Origin: Trileptium ribeirensis
Lineage: Eukaryota; Nematoda; Enoplea; Enoplida; Thoracostomopsidae
NCBI GenBank assembly: GCA_030248225.1
Contig: JASANE010005058.1
Coordinates: 1-64,000, forward strand
Length of the DNA: 64,000 nt
Direction: 5' to 3'
Shown here: positions 12,123-24,464 of the stretch, piece by piece
Position numbering within the stretch: the first letter of the stretch is position 1
How the letters are laid out: each line of letters begins with the position of its first letter
Notes under the pieces: model-generated
Databases searched by the model: none
Told to the model about the DNA's origin: nothing
The model's input: only the letters and a program-made list of their open reading frames with translations
Translations under genes and position numbers: made by a program

Positions 12123-12249
12123 CAAAAAAGATCCGGATCTGCTTCCACGGCTAATCGCTAATTTATCGTTCTTGTTCGTCGATACGGATGTCAGTGTACA
12201 GAAGAAGGTTATTATGAGTACTGAACAAACGTATCAAGTTGCGTTAAAG
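12123..12249 (+). CDS. SYMPK: symplekin exon 5
   Basis: Residues 81-123, phase 2 to 0. It codes KKDPDLLPRLIANLSFLF and later VSVQKKVIMSTEQTYQVALK, matching the HEAT repeat with LLLKLIANLNMLL and VVKKAILTMTQLYKVAL in human. Acceptor aaatttaag, donor gtaaat. Confidence 0.95.
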
Positions 12250-12945
12250 GTAAATCAATGGAATTTGAAATTAATTTTGTTGCTAACAGATGGTTCGGCT
12301 TTAATTAAAAAGATCAAAATTAGGTAATATTGCAGTTCAAAAGTACACATTGAGGCATTTTAAGAACAAGATAAAATGCCAATGTATATTGTTACTGAAT
12401 ATCACGGTATTTTAATGAAAAAATGAAGAAACACTGTTTATTAATGCATGATTTAGCCTTATGACAAAGCAATATTAATTTTTGCTAAACGACAACATAG
12501 CTAACTTTTGCAGCTGCCGTTACCAGTAATTGTTTGTCGGAAACTGCGCACCTTCTTCGATCAGATCGTTCACCAAATTCTCATAAAACGCATTTGCATA
12601 CTGGTCGATATATTTGAGCTGCTGCTTGATACCTGACAATCTTTCTGGCTTTATAACCTGTCGTGTTTTCTAGAAACGGCTATCAACACGTCGTTGCATT
12701 CAGAGCGCTGGTGACTGCCGTGCTGCAATTTTGCATTATATCGTCCGTTCTCCACTCTCCTGTTTCATCAGGGCTTGTTTTATAATGCTAGCTGCCGAAT
12801 TGCGATACGCGAATCTAATGCACTTGTGATTTAAACAGAATATGCTGCTTCACCAAGTTCTTGCTTGTGCGGAGTTACATCAATGGCGAGCTGTTCATAT
12901 TGGTTACGGTTCGCAGGGTTTTGCCCTGACATCCCGTATTAATAT
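12250..12945. other. intron 5, left part, nothing recognised
   Basis: No repeat or coding similarity recognised. Confidence 0.4.
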
Positions 12946-13330
12946 CTGGCCTGTCCACAGCCCTCCGAAAAGTGGGGGGGGGGAAACTTCGGGGGGCCCC
13001 CATGTTCATTCTCGGGGGAAATTTCAAAGTGGGGGGATAAATTTTGCTTAAAAATACAAAATATTTCCATATTTTCATGCATTTTTACTACTGTGAACGT
13101 ACTTTCAAGCTAAAAACAATATTTTAGCATTATATATAGTGGTAATTAATGTTTCAAAAACAATTTGCAAACAAAGAACATAAATTTTCAGACATAAAAA
13201 ATTTTTGGGATTAGTTGAACATGGGGGTTTCGGCCGAGTGGGGGGGACGGACATGGGGGAAAATCTCACGAATATGGGGGCATTTGGAAAGTGGGGGGTC
13301 CCCCCTACACCCCCACTGTGGACAGGCCAG
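12946..13330 (+). mobile_element. MITE family M1, complete reference copy
   Basis: 385 bp bounded by perfect 15-bp terminal inverted repeats, CTGGCCTGTCCACAG and CTGTGGACAGGCCAG. G-rich arms flank an AT-rich core (ttgcttaaaaatac, tatttccatattttcatg). No coding capacity. Other copies lie at 36735 and 42744 (reverse), 57690 (truncated) and 6442 (diverged). Flanks atat and aata suggest a short TA-type target duplication. In intron 5 of symplekin. Confidence 0.85.
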
Positions 13331-14811
13331 AATACCTCTGCACTCATCGGGAAATAAGATTGTTGATGTTCATGAGCATCGGTTTCAACAGTGAACTTTC
13401 TAATTTATTGTGCAATCATTATTTAGATTAACATTTTTCTTGGGAGCGACTTATGCTAATATAGGTGGATCGGAACCCATTGTATGTCGTCCTCTACACA
13501 GGTTCTTCATTTCATGCCTTCCAGGTAAAGTTTGGCTTCCCCCAGTTCATACTCTCCTGGCCCCCGGGTTCTAGTCTGGGTAAAAATTTTGATTGTTCGC
13601 CTCAAATATGCTATGCTAATTTTCCACTATTTTGGCTGAAATACAATAAAAAGTACTTTAATTTTCCTTTGTGACATATTCATAATTGCAATCGTTACAA
13701 TTACACATATTTGATGTTTTCTGTCCGTTACAGTAGTTTATGGTCTCACAGCCTAGTTGAGGAAATCGCGCCAGGTGTTTTAGTTCCTTTCCAACCTGGG
13801 AGACCCACCAGATCATTTCGCCCACGTGTAATTTTATTACTTCATAAAGGCTACGTGTGAGTGGACTCTGTTTTCATAACTACGTTATTATTTTTTGTGA
13901 AGAATTCACAGATTGAAAATCGGCGCAGCAATAATCTTATGGGTTTACAAAATATTGTAATTTAAATTTTAAATAAATATTGTTGTCCTCAGTGCCAGAA
14001 ATCCCACGTTAATTTATCTTGCTTCCTTTTATCTTTCACTTCTCCATCCATATTTGAATGTAATCTCGGCAACGGCAGCTCTATTAGCTTGACAACCGAA
14101 CTGTAGCTGTGTATTTATTCAGTGGATGCAGATCGAATTCGTTGAGTAGGCACATAGGTATTTTTTATAATCCCTAATAATTGCTAAATTTTACCTCGTC
14201 ACTTAATTTATCACATGGTTTTACTTAAACTGCGTCTGCTTTGGGTATATCGTAATAGCTGTTTAGAGCCTGTAACAATATTTTGTTGAATGTTAGCTAC
14301 TTGCGCTGAGAAAAATACAACAGCTTTGGGAGGCAAGCTAAGACAAAACACACGCCTGGGGTGGGGTAGGATAACAAAAGCACGTCTTGGCTTAATCGGG
14401 AGCGAATGCCCCCTCCCGTTTAGCCTGGTTCCCATATCGTCTCCTTCCGCCGAAAATTTTGGCGCCCATACTTCGATTTTTAGCCCCAAAAATGCTTTTT
14501 CAGCGAAGGTTTGTGGATAATCCATGCGTCTGGGGCATAGATGCCTATAAGGGGTAAGGTGTTACCCCCTAAGGGTCGGACCCACTTCAATCATATTTAC
14601 TGCTACCGTCCCCTGCGCGACGTTGATTATTTTTTCAAAAAAATGTTTATAATTATAACAGGCAGTGTGGCTCAAAATAATCATTGGAAAATTATACTGA
14701 AGAATACGGTTTTCACTCTATGTATGCACTATTTATTGATTACGGCGGTATGACTTTACCATACAAAGTTTACATTGCCTGCTGTAAGGGCTATAGTTAT
14801 TATATATTTAG
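13331..14811. other. intron 5, right part
   Basis: No gene. A G/C-rich block at 14320-14570 has gtggggtagg, ccccctcccg and cgccgaaaattttggcgcc motifs and resembles diverged G-rich MITE arms like those near 42230 and 62340, but I could not define ends. Confidence 0.35.
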
Positions 14812-14918
14812 TGGGTTGCCAAAAGTCGAGGAATCACCGAAGAAATGGAACACACATGGGAATTCCTCTTGAAATTAAAGAATGCAATACTGAAACTTAT
14901 TGAGTCTGATAACTACGG
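14812..14918 (+). CDS. SYMPK: symplekin exon 6
   Basis: Residues 124-159, phase 0 to 2. It starts WVAKSRGITEEMEHTWEFLL, equivalent to WMVKSR...ACWDMV in human, and ends LKLIESDNYG, equivalent to LLLDSDNDG. The final Gly codon is completed by exon 7. Acceptor atatttag, donor gtaagt. Confidence 0.95.
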
Positions 14919-15389
14919 GTAAGTTGCATGTTGTTGTCATGAATCAGTCATGTCAGGAATTTATAGTGTTTCTTTGAAAAAGAATGCTACAGTAAAAGGA
15001 CATTATAAGTTGTGCTGTGGTTGGACTCTCGCTTCAACAAGAATTTTCGCAGCAGGGCTGGACTCCGCGGCCTCTTGCGTGCCTGGGGCTGGGCCTTTTC
15101 CGGGGCGGGTGCAAACAAAGCGCAAAATTAAAAAAATGGTGGGTTTGATATTTTATTAATGTTGTACCTAACATTGGCCTTATGTGAGCAGCAATATTTT
15201 TAAGCGTAATAAAAGTTAATTAGTTTTAGCAACAGGTATAAAATTATGTCATTAGACCGGACAAAAATTCCTCTTGCGGTACCTGCCCGTGGCGATGCAG
15301 CTTCGTTTTGTGGGTTTCATCAAGTGGTCATTTTGTGTAATCACATTAAAACAGGTTTTGTGTTAGATTAAAGTACTACAGTACAATCT

Positions 15390-15835
15390 CTGTAACCCTG
15401 AAATCATTGAAAACCCTAAAACCTCGTCGACCATAAACCCATCGAAAATAATTGAAAACGCATGACGTATTGCTCCGAGTCTCTGGATAATGCATCTATC
15501 GTATAGAGCGCATCGAAAAATATATACAGAGAACATCCTTCATACTCTTTACGCAATACTTTACCAAGACACTGAATACAGACTATATGCTGGCAATCGG
15601 TTTCATTGACTCTAAACCCATTGAAAACATCTGAAAAGGCATAGAATATTCATGCGGGATTCTAGATAGCCAAACATTTCTATTCACCCTACCAGCACGC
15701 AATATACAATCAAAGACATGAACTCGCTTCATTTGGGAAATCGGGTTCGTCGACCTTGAAACCCTTTGAAACTGTATAACATAGTCAAATTTGACTCTCT
15801 GTAGTAAAACCATGGTATTCTGCATGTTTAACAAC
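15390..15835 (-). repeat. dispersed repeat family R1, reverse copy
   Basis: The reverse complement of this segment matches the R1 family at 21236-21690 and 36420-37260: taaacccattgaaaacatct, gggattctagatagccaaac and aaatcgggttcgtcgacct are inverted forms of its motifs. In intron 6. The rest of intron 6 (14919-15389, 15836-17060) holds two open stretches (15858-16139, 16326-16724) that match nothing I know. Confidence 0.6.
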
Positions 15836-17060
15836 CTAATCTACACTAGCTATAAAGGTGAGAACACGCAGTAATATGCTAAAATTTTCAAAATCAATTA
15901 TATTTCTGGCAAAGGGTCGACGAACCATATTTAGGCCCACAGGAGGCCAGATGCAGAAAAGGCGTGTTCAGAAAATTCTGATTCTGTATCGTGGTTTTTC
16001 CATACGAAGCTTGTTTCACGAGATATGGTTGCGAAAGATTGTTACGCGTGTGGCCAGATTTGGCAAAGAACTCTTAAAAACCTGTGTTTTTACTAATTTG
16101 ACCCGGAAGATGGTGTCGGAACTGTTCGAATTCAACTAAAGGGTACATCATCAGTACTTTTGCTATCGAATAGAAAAAATATCGAAATCTATCCACCCAA
16201 ATATGCTTTATGCATGACAGATACAAACAAAACCAAGCTTGCTATAGCGCTCTCAGGGGAAAAGTGTGCTCGCTCCGTTTCTTTTACACTTTAAAAATGA
16301 CTATTAAAATCACTTAAAAGATGATTTGATATACACTGCAAAGATCTTATTGAAATTATTTTTATCCTGTTCGGTTTACGCTGTACAGTCCGGCCGACGA
16401 AAGAGAAAAAATTTTATATATCGAGACTTTCGTTTCAGGTGTCTTCCCCGCATGCTTTTAGTAGATGATATCCCACACGCGTTCCACGTTTGGCACAACC
16501 ATCGGTCAAGCAAAGTTCTTTCGTTGGTGCAAAAATCGCGTGGATTAAGAGCAGAAATTGACGAAAATGTGCTTTTATCGCCTCTGCTCGAAGTGAACAT
16601 CTCCAAAAATGGCTATATTACCACACTCGGGTTAACTTGTGATGCGCTTTACGGAAATATTGCGACGATGTTTTGTTTAATAATGTTAACTGTTTGTGGG
16701 ATAAATGATGCTGTTACATTGTGACAGCTGATGCAGCTGTATCTTTGTTTCATTAAATATTTCTTCTACTTGGAATCATTGGACGTCTATTTTAGCGATA
16801 TTTAGGTAAGACAGTTTGCTTGCTATACATTATGCTGGAATCTTATACAAGTTCTATACTCTTGTTCTTCATGGACCGAGATATTTTAGAAATTTCAACC
16901 CATGATGTAGCTTAGTTATAGCTGCTGAAATATTTGGTCACTGATTTTTCATGAGGTCTTCTTTTGTTACTTTCACAGTTTGTCTCTTCTGGCATTATAT
17001 TAATTTCAGAAACATTGTACTTTAACTAATATATTTGATTTTTGCTATTTTTGATTTCAG

Positions 17061-17124
17061 TGTTCGCACTCGTGTTATAAAATTCATGGAATCTCTGATT
17101 TTACTACAATCATGCCGTTCAGCG
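17061..17124 (+). CDS. SYMPK: symplekin exon 7
   Basis: Residues 159-180, phase 2 to 0. VRTRVIKFMESLILLQS corresponds to IRTHAIKFVEGLIVTLS of human symplekin, one of the best-conserved HEAT helices. Acceptor ttgatttcag, donor gtaagt. Confidence 0.96.
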
Positions 17125-17470
17125 GTAAGTAGTATTATGTGTTATATTTTGACGTTCGACGTTAAAATGATGTCACCTAGATTTTTTTAGCAACATGAAT
17201 ATTTTAGAGCTTTTGTATATTCACTGTTATAAAAGTTGAAGAAATTAGAGTATAACATATGAAATTGTTTTTACCCAAATGGCCCCATTAGGTTGATCCT
17301 TTCTTTCTGGGAGTTACGTTATGTAATATACAAAATTTGTTCAACCCCAGATTCCCAATATTAATTGGGGGTACGATGTTTATATTTCTAGTTTTGGAAG
17401 GGGCGAGGTAGCACCCACGCAACAGACACGGCACAGTTACACCCAACAACCCGTAACCCCACCCCCCACC

Positions 17471-17616
17471 CGCTCGAGACTCGCTCGCGACTCGCTCGAA
17501 ATAAATTTGTTCTAAAAATAGAATTTTCTATTAATTTAAATAGTTGCGAAATCTCGAGCGAGCCACTCGCTCGAGACTCGCTCGAAATGCGACGGTCATT
17601 TTTGGCGAGTACTGTA
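17471..17616 (+). mobile_element. MITE family M2, 5'-truncated copy
   Basis: Contains the actcgctcg tandem arms around the core aaatttgttctaaaaataga, then ends gcgacggtcatttttggcga and gtactgta, identical to the copy at 44098-44319 except that the left terminal repeat is missing. In intron 7. Confidence 0.75.
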
Positions 17617-18659
17617 GGTATTCAAAACCTAAGGGTCAGAACCTTTGGAAAATTTTAAAACGGGCACCTGAACACTGAAGGTGTCGGCAATATTTTGGCG
17701 TATCATAATTCCCTGAATTTGGAGTCATTATATTCATTTGGAACCGTGACTATAGTTCTAACACTTTGCACTGGTATGGGGAATAGTGTCACGCTGTTAT
17801 GATTGTGCGGTACTAAAACTTTGTACAATATGACCCCATTTAGTTTACATACATTGAAATGTTACGAAATAGCAAGTTTATAAGCAAATGTTGACAATAT
17901 GTTTTGGCGTTCTTATGACTTTTACATTCATGAAAAAGTATTACAGAAAAGTTATAGCTACTGCTTTAATGATTTCTATAAGTACGCCAAACACCGTTCG
18001 CTGTAAAATTTAGGCAACATCTCGGTGACATCTGCAACAAAGTCGTCGGCATTGTGTGCGAATAAAAATCGTAGTCAATTCTTGGTGTAAAGACTCATGC
18101 TGGCTTTCATTTAAGCGGGTTGTTACAAATGATGGTGTGTCTGGGGCTGCAGGAACTCTTGGGCAGTAAAACAAAATATTAACTAAATATGCGTGTAAAT
18201 TAGTTTCACGCAAAAATAAATTGGAATAGTAGAAATCTAAACAAGGTAAGCAATGTATTGTTGTAGATGTTGATGTCATTTTAATACATATTTATATCGT
18301 ACAACGCTCTTTTCTAATTCTGTGCTTAAATGAACAGCATTCTATACAAAAACTAAGATTCCAACTCTATCGGCTAAGTGACTGTTACTAGGTAAGATAT
18401 TTGCACGTAGGCGGTTTGTCAGCTGCCATATTTAGCGTCATATAATCATGGTTGTGTCTACGATATCAGAATAAAAGACGGTATTTTTTATAATTTGGCT
18501 TTATCGTTAAAAATTCTAATGAGCTGCTCAGTGAAATGTACTAGATTTTGGCTGGTCCAGACTAACGCAAAGAACTGTTAAAACACTTGTTTTATCAATT
18601 TTACTGCACCCGAATTTGCTTCGTTTTTAATAATCTACATCATGCTTTTCGTCTAGCAG
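17617..18659. other. intron 7, right part, nothing recognised
   Basis: AT-rich sequence; no coding or repeat assignment. Confidence 0.4.
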
Positions 18660-18805
18660 TCAGAAGAACTTACTGGTCCAGATTCAATGTCGCTCGACCA
18701 AATACCTCGAGATCATCGTTTTTTAAGCTACAGACGATTAGAAGCTGAAGGCAAAACTATATTCCAAAAACTTATTGACGTTGTAACATCGCAGAAAATA
18801 TCAAG
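18660..18805 (+). CDS. SYMPK: symplekin exon 8
   Basis: Residues 181-229, phase 0 to 2. It contains MSLDQIPRDHRFLSYRRL, equivalent to ISLDRIPRDHPYIQYNVL, and GKTIFQKLIDVV. The acceptor is a NAGNAG (tagcag), so the exon may start at 18657 with one extra Gln or at 18660. The donor is gttggt, with T at +3. Confidence 0.95.
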
Positions 18806-19720
18806 GTTGGTGTAGACTGCGGCTATTAGAGGAGTAATGTTTATATTATAATTCAATGTATTGATTGAACCAATCAAACTGTCACCAAATATAATATACC
18901 GTCAATTTTTTCAGAAAATCCGCTTGCATATGTTTGTAACATAATGTAAATTGACATCATCTTCAGTCCATTGAATGAAGAGCTGTGAACACATAGTACG
19001 GAGCCTACAAAAAGATACTATTATATAATGATATTTAGCATTCCCAATCTGCGTCGAACTGCGAGAAGAAAAATTCGGTTTCCCTCAGGTTGCAGTCGAT
19101 CTACCAACTGAACTGGGATACTGGAAAAAGCGGAAAATCTTGTATTTAACTGATACGCAGTAAATGTGCTATAATAATGCGTATTATATAGTGAAACCGA
19201 ATCGATTGACGGTTATTTCAGTGTCTTTAGCTCCGCTGGGCAAACATTTACGGAATTTTTGTGGCATAAGAAAAAAGCGGCATATTGTTTGCCTCGCAAT
19301 GAAAAATATGTCTGGAAGAATAGTATCTGGAGGAACTGAACTGAACTGGGGGAAGCGAAAAATAACTGGGACTGAACTGGATAGCATATGGGGGAGGTCT
19401 AAATACTTAGCTTCTCATCCCCTCCTTCTGAGGGAAAGCCAGTGTTATTGCTGTAAGGTTTGTTTCATGTAATGTTCATTAGATTTCTGTGAATATTTCT
19501 CCACCCTATTCTAACGTAACACTTAGCGTTGAAAGAGCAAAGCAATTTTTTTTTCATTTTGTGGGTACACATCCTTCATTAACTGAATTGCAGGTAATTA
19601 TGGGGCAATTTTGGCGAGTTAAAAGTTAAATAAAATTCCAGTTAAAAATTCATAATTGCGGGTCTGAATTTAGCTGCATCGGACAGGTAGGCATTAATAT
19701 ATTATATCACTGAAAAATCG
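18806..19720. other. intron 8, left part
   Basis: A patch at 19315-19400 repeats gaactg/gaactggg several times and is purine-rich, probably a degenerate simple repeat. Nothing else is recognised. Confidence 0.35.
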
Positions 19721-19724
19721 GTTT

Positions 19725-20600
19725 TCGGTTATTATGCGGAGCGAAGCGAAGCGTTTTTTGTTTTCGTCCGAGGGGGAAAATTCGGCACCGTCCGTCCGTC
19801 CGTTAAACTCCTCAATAACTACTGGGCCGATTTTAAAAAATCTTTTTTTGTTTGAAAGGTCTACTAATATCGACAGGTGCAAGACATATAGATTTTGTCA
19901 AAATTAGTAATTACCTAATTAGTTAAGCGTGTGAGCCTATTTTTAGCAATTTCAAACAAAAATTGTATATTTTTCAACAAATAATTAGTGTAAAGCTATT
20001 ATTTTGGTGCATATACTACATTTCGCCGTGGTGATTGTGAATCTGGTACATATTTACAATTCGAGGAAGTTAAAAAAGGCTAATTACTTAGTTAATTAGC
20101 TAATTACTAATTAATTATTGTTAATTAGCTAATTTTTTGAAAATTTTCAATGTGCTCAAAAATTAAAAATAAATTGTACCCGAGAGTTTTCTATGTCGAT
20201 GACCACGAATATGACATTTCTGAAGCTCCAAGACCTGACTGTATATGCTAATTAGTTGATTAATTAACTAGCTAATTAGGTAATTTTATGCAAATGTTAA
20301 AATCAGATCAAAAATACTAATTTGTTGCGCTCAGGGGTTTTCGATGTCGCTGATTATGATGACTATGTGGCTTTTAAAGCTCTATGATTTTATCATGCGT
20401 GCTAATTAGGTAATTAGCTAATTAGCTGAAGTCACTAATTAGCTAATTTCTTTTAGCTAGCGAGCTTTTTGTATGGCGGATTTGACATCAATTGCCTAAA
20501 ACGTGATACTTATTATAAATTGATTAATTAGTTAGTTGAAACACATGTACACACAGATAGGATACCCAATACTTTGCCTGTTGCTCCGCTCAGTTTTTGT
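19725..20600. mobile_element. possible long noncoding element rich in TAATTAGCTAATTAG
   Basis: The segment opens with tgcggagcgaagcgaagcg and a cgtccgtccgtccg run and closes with ttgctccgctcag, giving a short inverted terminus (gcggagc / gctccgc). Between them the palindromic word taattagctaattag and variants recur at about 19910, 20090-20130, 20250-20280 and 20400-20450, spaced by similar linkers such as gatgtcg(c/a)tga. No coding. The ends are tentative. Confidence 0.45.
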
Positions 20601-20759
20601 AATTTATTACGTTTGCTAGTGATTTACCTGCGCGTTATTGCCAATAGCTGGCTAAAATTGTGATAAATTTTTATTATTGAAAGGATTTGTTTGATAACAA
20701 ATTTGAAATGTAAATTTTAATACGATTTTACGGCAAATTTTTGATCTGTTATAAAAATT

Positions 20760-21700
20760 GTTCGTAAGTTATCGTCCTTTTCAAGTATTTAGTCTTCGAG
20801 ACGTAATTCAATGCCGCCAAGTTAAATTGTTGTTGTTTGATGTTCAGCTCTCAAGGTTTGGTTACATACATTGTATTTTTGAAACGAAGCGAGTGGAGTT
20901 TCCACTGAGGAAGGGGAGTGGAATCGTGAAAAATTCCTCTTCTGTATGTCGCTGTCATTTATAACTTATTTCCGGATGACCGGAGTTCAGCAAATTTTTT
21001 GTTCGATAGCAAAAGTGACGAGGATGTGCCCGTTATTTGAACATGAACATATCTTGGGGCACAGGGTTCGCATCGAAAAATGCTCATTGACATGTACAAC
21101 TTTGCTGACTACGACCTTTTTATGGGATCAACTCCCTGGGCCGTTGTGGGCACCGATATCTTTCGTCGACAATTTGGAAGAAATAGTTTTCCGATTTCGC
21201 CTTGTTATTTGTTCGTTTTTACCTTAGAATGAGTACATTAGGTTATCAAGCAAGCTGGATACGATGGTTTTGCTATGTAAAGCCTACTTGGATTTATATT
21301 ACCTTTTCATGGCGTTTAGAGGGTTTTACGGTCGAAGGACGCGATTTCTAAAATTGACTTTTTCATATGACTGATTATATATTGCGTCCAGGGCCAAAGA
21401 ATGGTCTCTATGTATAGGCATTTCTGCAGCATGAATACAGTAACTTGGTTATCTTAAGGCCAGCGCGCATATTGCAAGCCTTTTTATAGATTTTCAATAG
21501 GATTATTGTCTGTGAACCCGATTTCCAGAATTTAGTCTGTCTGCAGTTATTTGGTTACGTATTGCTAGCATATCTTCAAGAATTATCTATATAGGTTTTC
21601 CGGTAGGCTGAATACGATGGTTTGGTTATCTACAATCTAGTATGAGTATCTTATGTCTTTTCTGGTATTTTCATTGGGTTTATGGCAGCGTTTGTTGTGT
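20760..21700 (+). repeat. dispersed repeat family R1
   Basis: Shares with 36190-37260 the words atatcttggggcacagggtt and cgcatcgaaaaat, then the internal unit with caagaattatctatatagg, ttttccggtaggctgaatac and gatggtttggttatct. The unit is roughly 190 bp and partly repeated in tandem. No protein similarity recognised. In intron 8. Confidence 0.65.
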
Positions 21701-22109
21701 TTTTCTTAGTGCAAAAACACATCGAAATTTAAAAAAACACAAAATTTAGCACACCTGAACTGTTTAATTAAATGGCTACAAAAACTAAAATTTTTAAACG
21801 CTCAATGCTTATAAACCCACCGTGTTTATAACTGTGGAACCTAAGTTTATAAATTCTGAAATATGAAAAATTAGTGCTAAATATAACTGATTGGTCCACT
21901 GTATAAATGTATAATGCATGCATTAATATAAAATTGCTAGTAGCCGGTTAATTATCATTACTTGACCTTCCCTGTAACGCTAAATCAGAGTATTTGCGGG
22001 TTAATGAAAAACAAAGATAAATGTCAAAAACACACCTAAATATCAAAAAACACACCTAAATTTAAAAAAACACACATTTTAGCACAACATGAATTTTGAA
22101 AAACCCTGG

Positions 22110-22400
22110 TTTAGGGTCAATGAACCAGATTTACAGAAGATAGTACGTATGTCTTCAGTAGTTTGATACATAGCATTAAAAATAGTTTATATTGTTTTTG
22201 GTATGCTGAATACAATGATTTAGCTTCATATTTCATGTTTTTTTGTGGATTATCAATGGATTTAGAGTAAATGCACCCTATTTCTGTCTTCAGTTGTTTG
22301 GTAACGTATTGCGCATAGGTCATCAAGAATTGTTTATATAAGGTTTCTCGGTAGGCTGAATTAGATATCATGTTCCGGTTATGTGGAGACAAGCACAAAT
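22110..22400 (+). repeat. R1 family, partial copy
   Basis: Contains gggtcaatgaaccagattta, ttcagttgtttggtaacgta, gcataggtcatcaagaattg and ggtttctcggtaggctgaat, the standard internal R1 words. The stretch 21701-22109 before it has three cacaccta-type runs (22030-22080) and no other structure. Confidence 0.65.
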
Positions 22401-22502
22401 ATTAGACATGGAAGTAGGTTCATACTGGTGATTACGAAAAATATACTACGCGTATTTTTACAGGTACTTTAACGATTACATAGTTTTCTAATTTTCTTAT
22501 AG

Positions 22503-22600
22503 CATAAATTTGATAACAAGTTTGGCTGCATTAACGAAGATTGTTCGTCAACGTCCGGAATTCATGGAAAAAGCCGTGATAGCTTTTGAAACGGCCCACG
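22503..22600 (+). CDS. SYMPK: symplekin exon 9
   Basis: Residues 229-262, phase 2 to 1. INLITSLAALTKIVRQRPEF aligns with [20 protein letters not shown] of human; it is followed by MEKAVIAFETAH. Acceptor tcttatag, donor gtaagt. Confidence 0.97.
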
Positions 22601-23019
22601 GTAAGTGAAACATTATGTGTGTTGTTATATCTGTGAAGACCGGGTGTTTTGTAAACATGTTACCATACTCATTGTCTTAAGTGAACTAGTGAATCGCTGT
22701 ATCAAGCTAAGCAATTATTGAAATATATTTTTTCGTTCTACGAGTTGGCGGTGTATTATGCAAATTCGATTGTTCCTTAAAGCACTCTAAGTTGAACATT
22801 CCTAGTTAGGTGGTTGTGATTTTGATTTTAGCCGGAAGTAGACATTTAGACACAATTTTTAGCACAATTGTCCAAGTTTGTTGCCTTTGAACCTCACTTT
22901 ATCCAAACTCCTCATCTCTGGTGTCCTATTGGGTATCGGTGGCTCTCCGGCACTCCCCTGTGGAGTCCTTAATATGCCTGAAATTCTCCAAGTTGCCATT
23001 TTGTTTTAAAATCCTGACA

Positions 23020-23540
23020 TTTAATGGGTAGAGTTAGGTTCGTCAAAAAGTAAATTTGATCGACTTGGCCACTCTAGTAACTTTGTGAGGACTTTTGCCA
23101 GCATCGAGCTTCTTCCTATACACTTAAAATTGGGCAATCCTGTTTCGGTGCCCAAAAATAACATTTTTCGCATCTGGCTCGCCCAAACTGCGATTCAGGT
23201 CTGTTAAAAAGCAAACCTGATCAAATTAGTCACTCTAGAGACTTTGTGAGCACTAAAGTACCAGCCAAAAATGACTGTCGATCATACGCGACTCGTTTTA
23301 AATGCAACTGTCATTTCTGGCCCATACTTTATTTCCAGTACCAAACTACCTTGCTGTACCCCTAAAATTGGAATAATCATGTTTCTGGGGCCCAAAAATA
23401 ACATTTTTCGCATCTGGCTCGCCCAAACTGCGATTTAGGTCCGTTAAAAAACAAACTTGATCAAATTGGACACTAGTGACTTTGTCAACATTATTTCCAC
23501 TACGTAGCTACCTTCCTATATCCCTAAATTTGTGTTAATC
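23020..23540 (+). repeat. three tandem ~152-bp units, one interrupted by a MITE
   Basis: The words ctctag.gactttgtgag at 23070, 23222 and 23466, and aataacatttttcgcatctg with ctcgcccaaactgcgatt at 23157 and 23396, mark three diverged tandem units. The first spacing is 152 bp and the second 244 bp. The extra 90 bp is an inserted M2-type MITE (23257-23328). In intron 9. Confidence 0.7.
23257..23328 (+). mobile_element. MITE family M2, short diverged copy
   Basis: Starts agtaccagccaaaaatgact then gtcg, and ends actgtcatttctggcccata, the inverted-repeat ends of M2. It interrupts the second tandem unit and is therefore younger than the array. The rest of intron 9 (22601-23019, 23541-24405) shows nothing recognisable. 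Confidence 0.6.
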
Positions 23541-24405
23541 GCATTTATATATAAATTTCTATATACAGTTCGCAGATACTTTTGATTTTGCAGCCGTGCT
23601 TAGCCAATGCACCACTGACTTAATAAGAGGTGCAACAAACACTTGTTTTTGTTATTTTAGCGACTGGCTCGAAATTGAAGTTTGCTGTAAAGGATTCAAC
23701 GTTTTGCTTGTTTTCTATTTTAATGAGTGAAATAATAATTAGCAAACATAATGATAAAAGATTATAAAAATCTTTCCATCGGTTTTCGATGCTCTTTTTT
23801 TCGACATTAGTGAGGCAAAATACGAAGGGCATTGTTAAGATTGAAAAAGCATTTTTCAGTTTATAACAAACTTATAAAAATTCAACAAAGTTGCAATCCA
23901 GGGGTAGGTTTTTCAAATTCCCGGTGAGGGAATTTTTTCTAACATAATTTTCTCATAATATATGCAGCCTTGGTAAGCTTGAATCTGATCATAATTGAAT
24001 TATTGCGATATAGGATATCTTCACTAAATTTTGTCAGTAAATTATACCTGATGAGGAATACGAAAATTACCTATACTTGCTCATGGTTACATAGGTACAC
24101 AAGTAAATATTCAAGTAACATGAATATTTTGATCAGCATTTTATAACGGTGAATAAGGGTCTTCATGAAAGTTGGGTGATAAAAATAAATTTAGTATCTG
24201 GATTTCACAATCAGCCGCCTCAATTTTTCAAACATATGATTAGTTATTAATTTTAGCGAATTTTTTCGTCAGAACGAGTAGATGCCCTGCTGCTTTCGTA
24301 CTGTATTGTTGTATGGAACAGATATGTAAAGGTTATAATTGTAACCAAACTGATGTTGCAATTTGGCACGAGTTTTGTTGTGGTATAAGCCATATTTTGT
24401 TTCAG

Positions 24406-24464
24406 TTACATTACCTCCTTCGCTGGCCAGAGCTCAAGTTATGAGTGTTCGCAAAGAAATGAAA
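24406..24464 (+). CDS. SYMPK: symplekin exon 10
   Basis: Residues 262-281, phase 1 to 0. TLPPSLARAQVMSVRKEMK matches NLPPTLAKSQVSSVRKNLK of human. Acceptor tttgtttcag, donor gtgagc. The 76-bp palindrome and AT microsatellite begin 63 bp downstream of this donor. Confidence 0.96.

Noticed and set aside
15858..16724. Two open stretches of 93 and 132 codons in intron 6
   Set aside because: No recognisable motif, no splice or codon evidence, and they lie between two homology-supported symplekin exons.
17461..17616. Clustered short direct repeats considered as a CRISPR-like array
   Set aside because: The units are contiguous 8-11 bp words inside a fold-back transposon of a eukaryotic intron, with no spacers.
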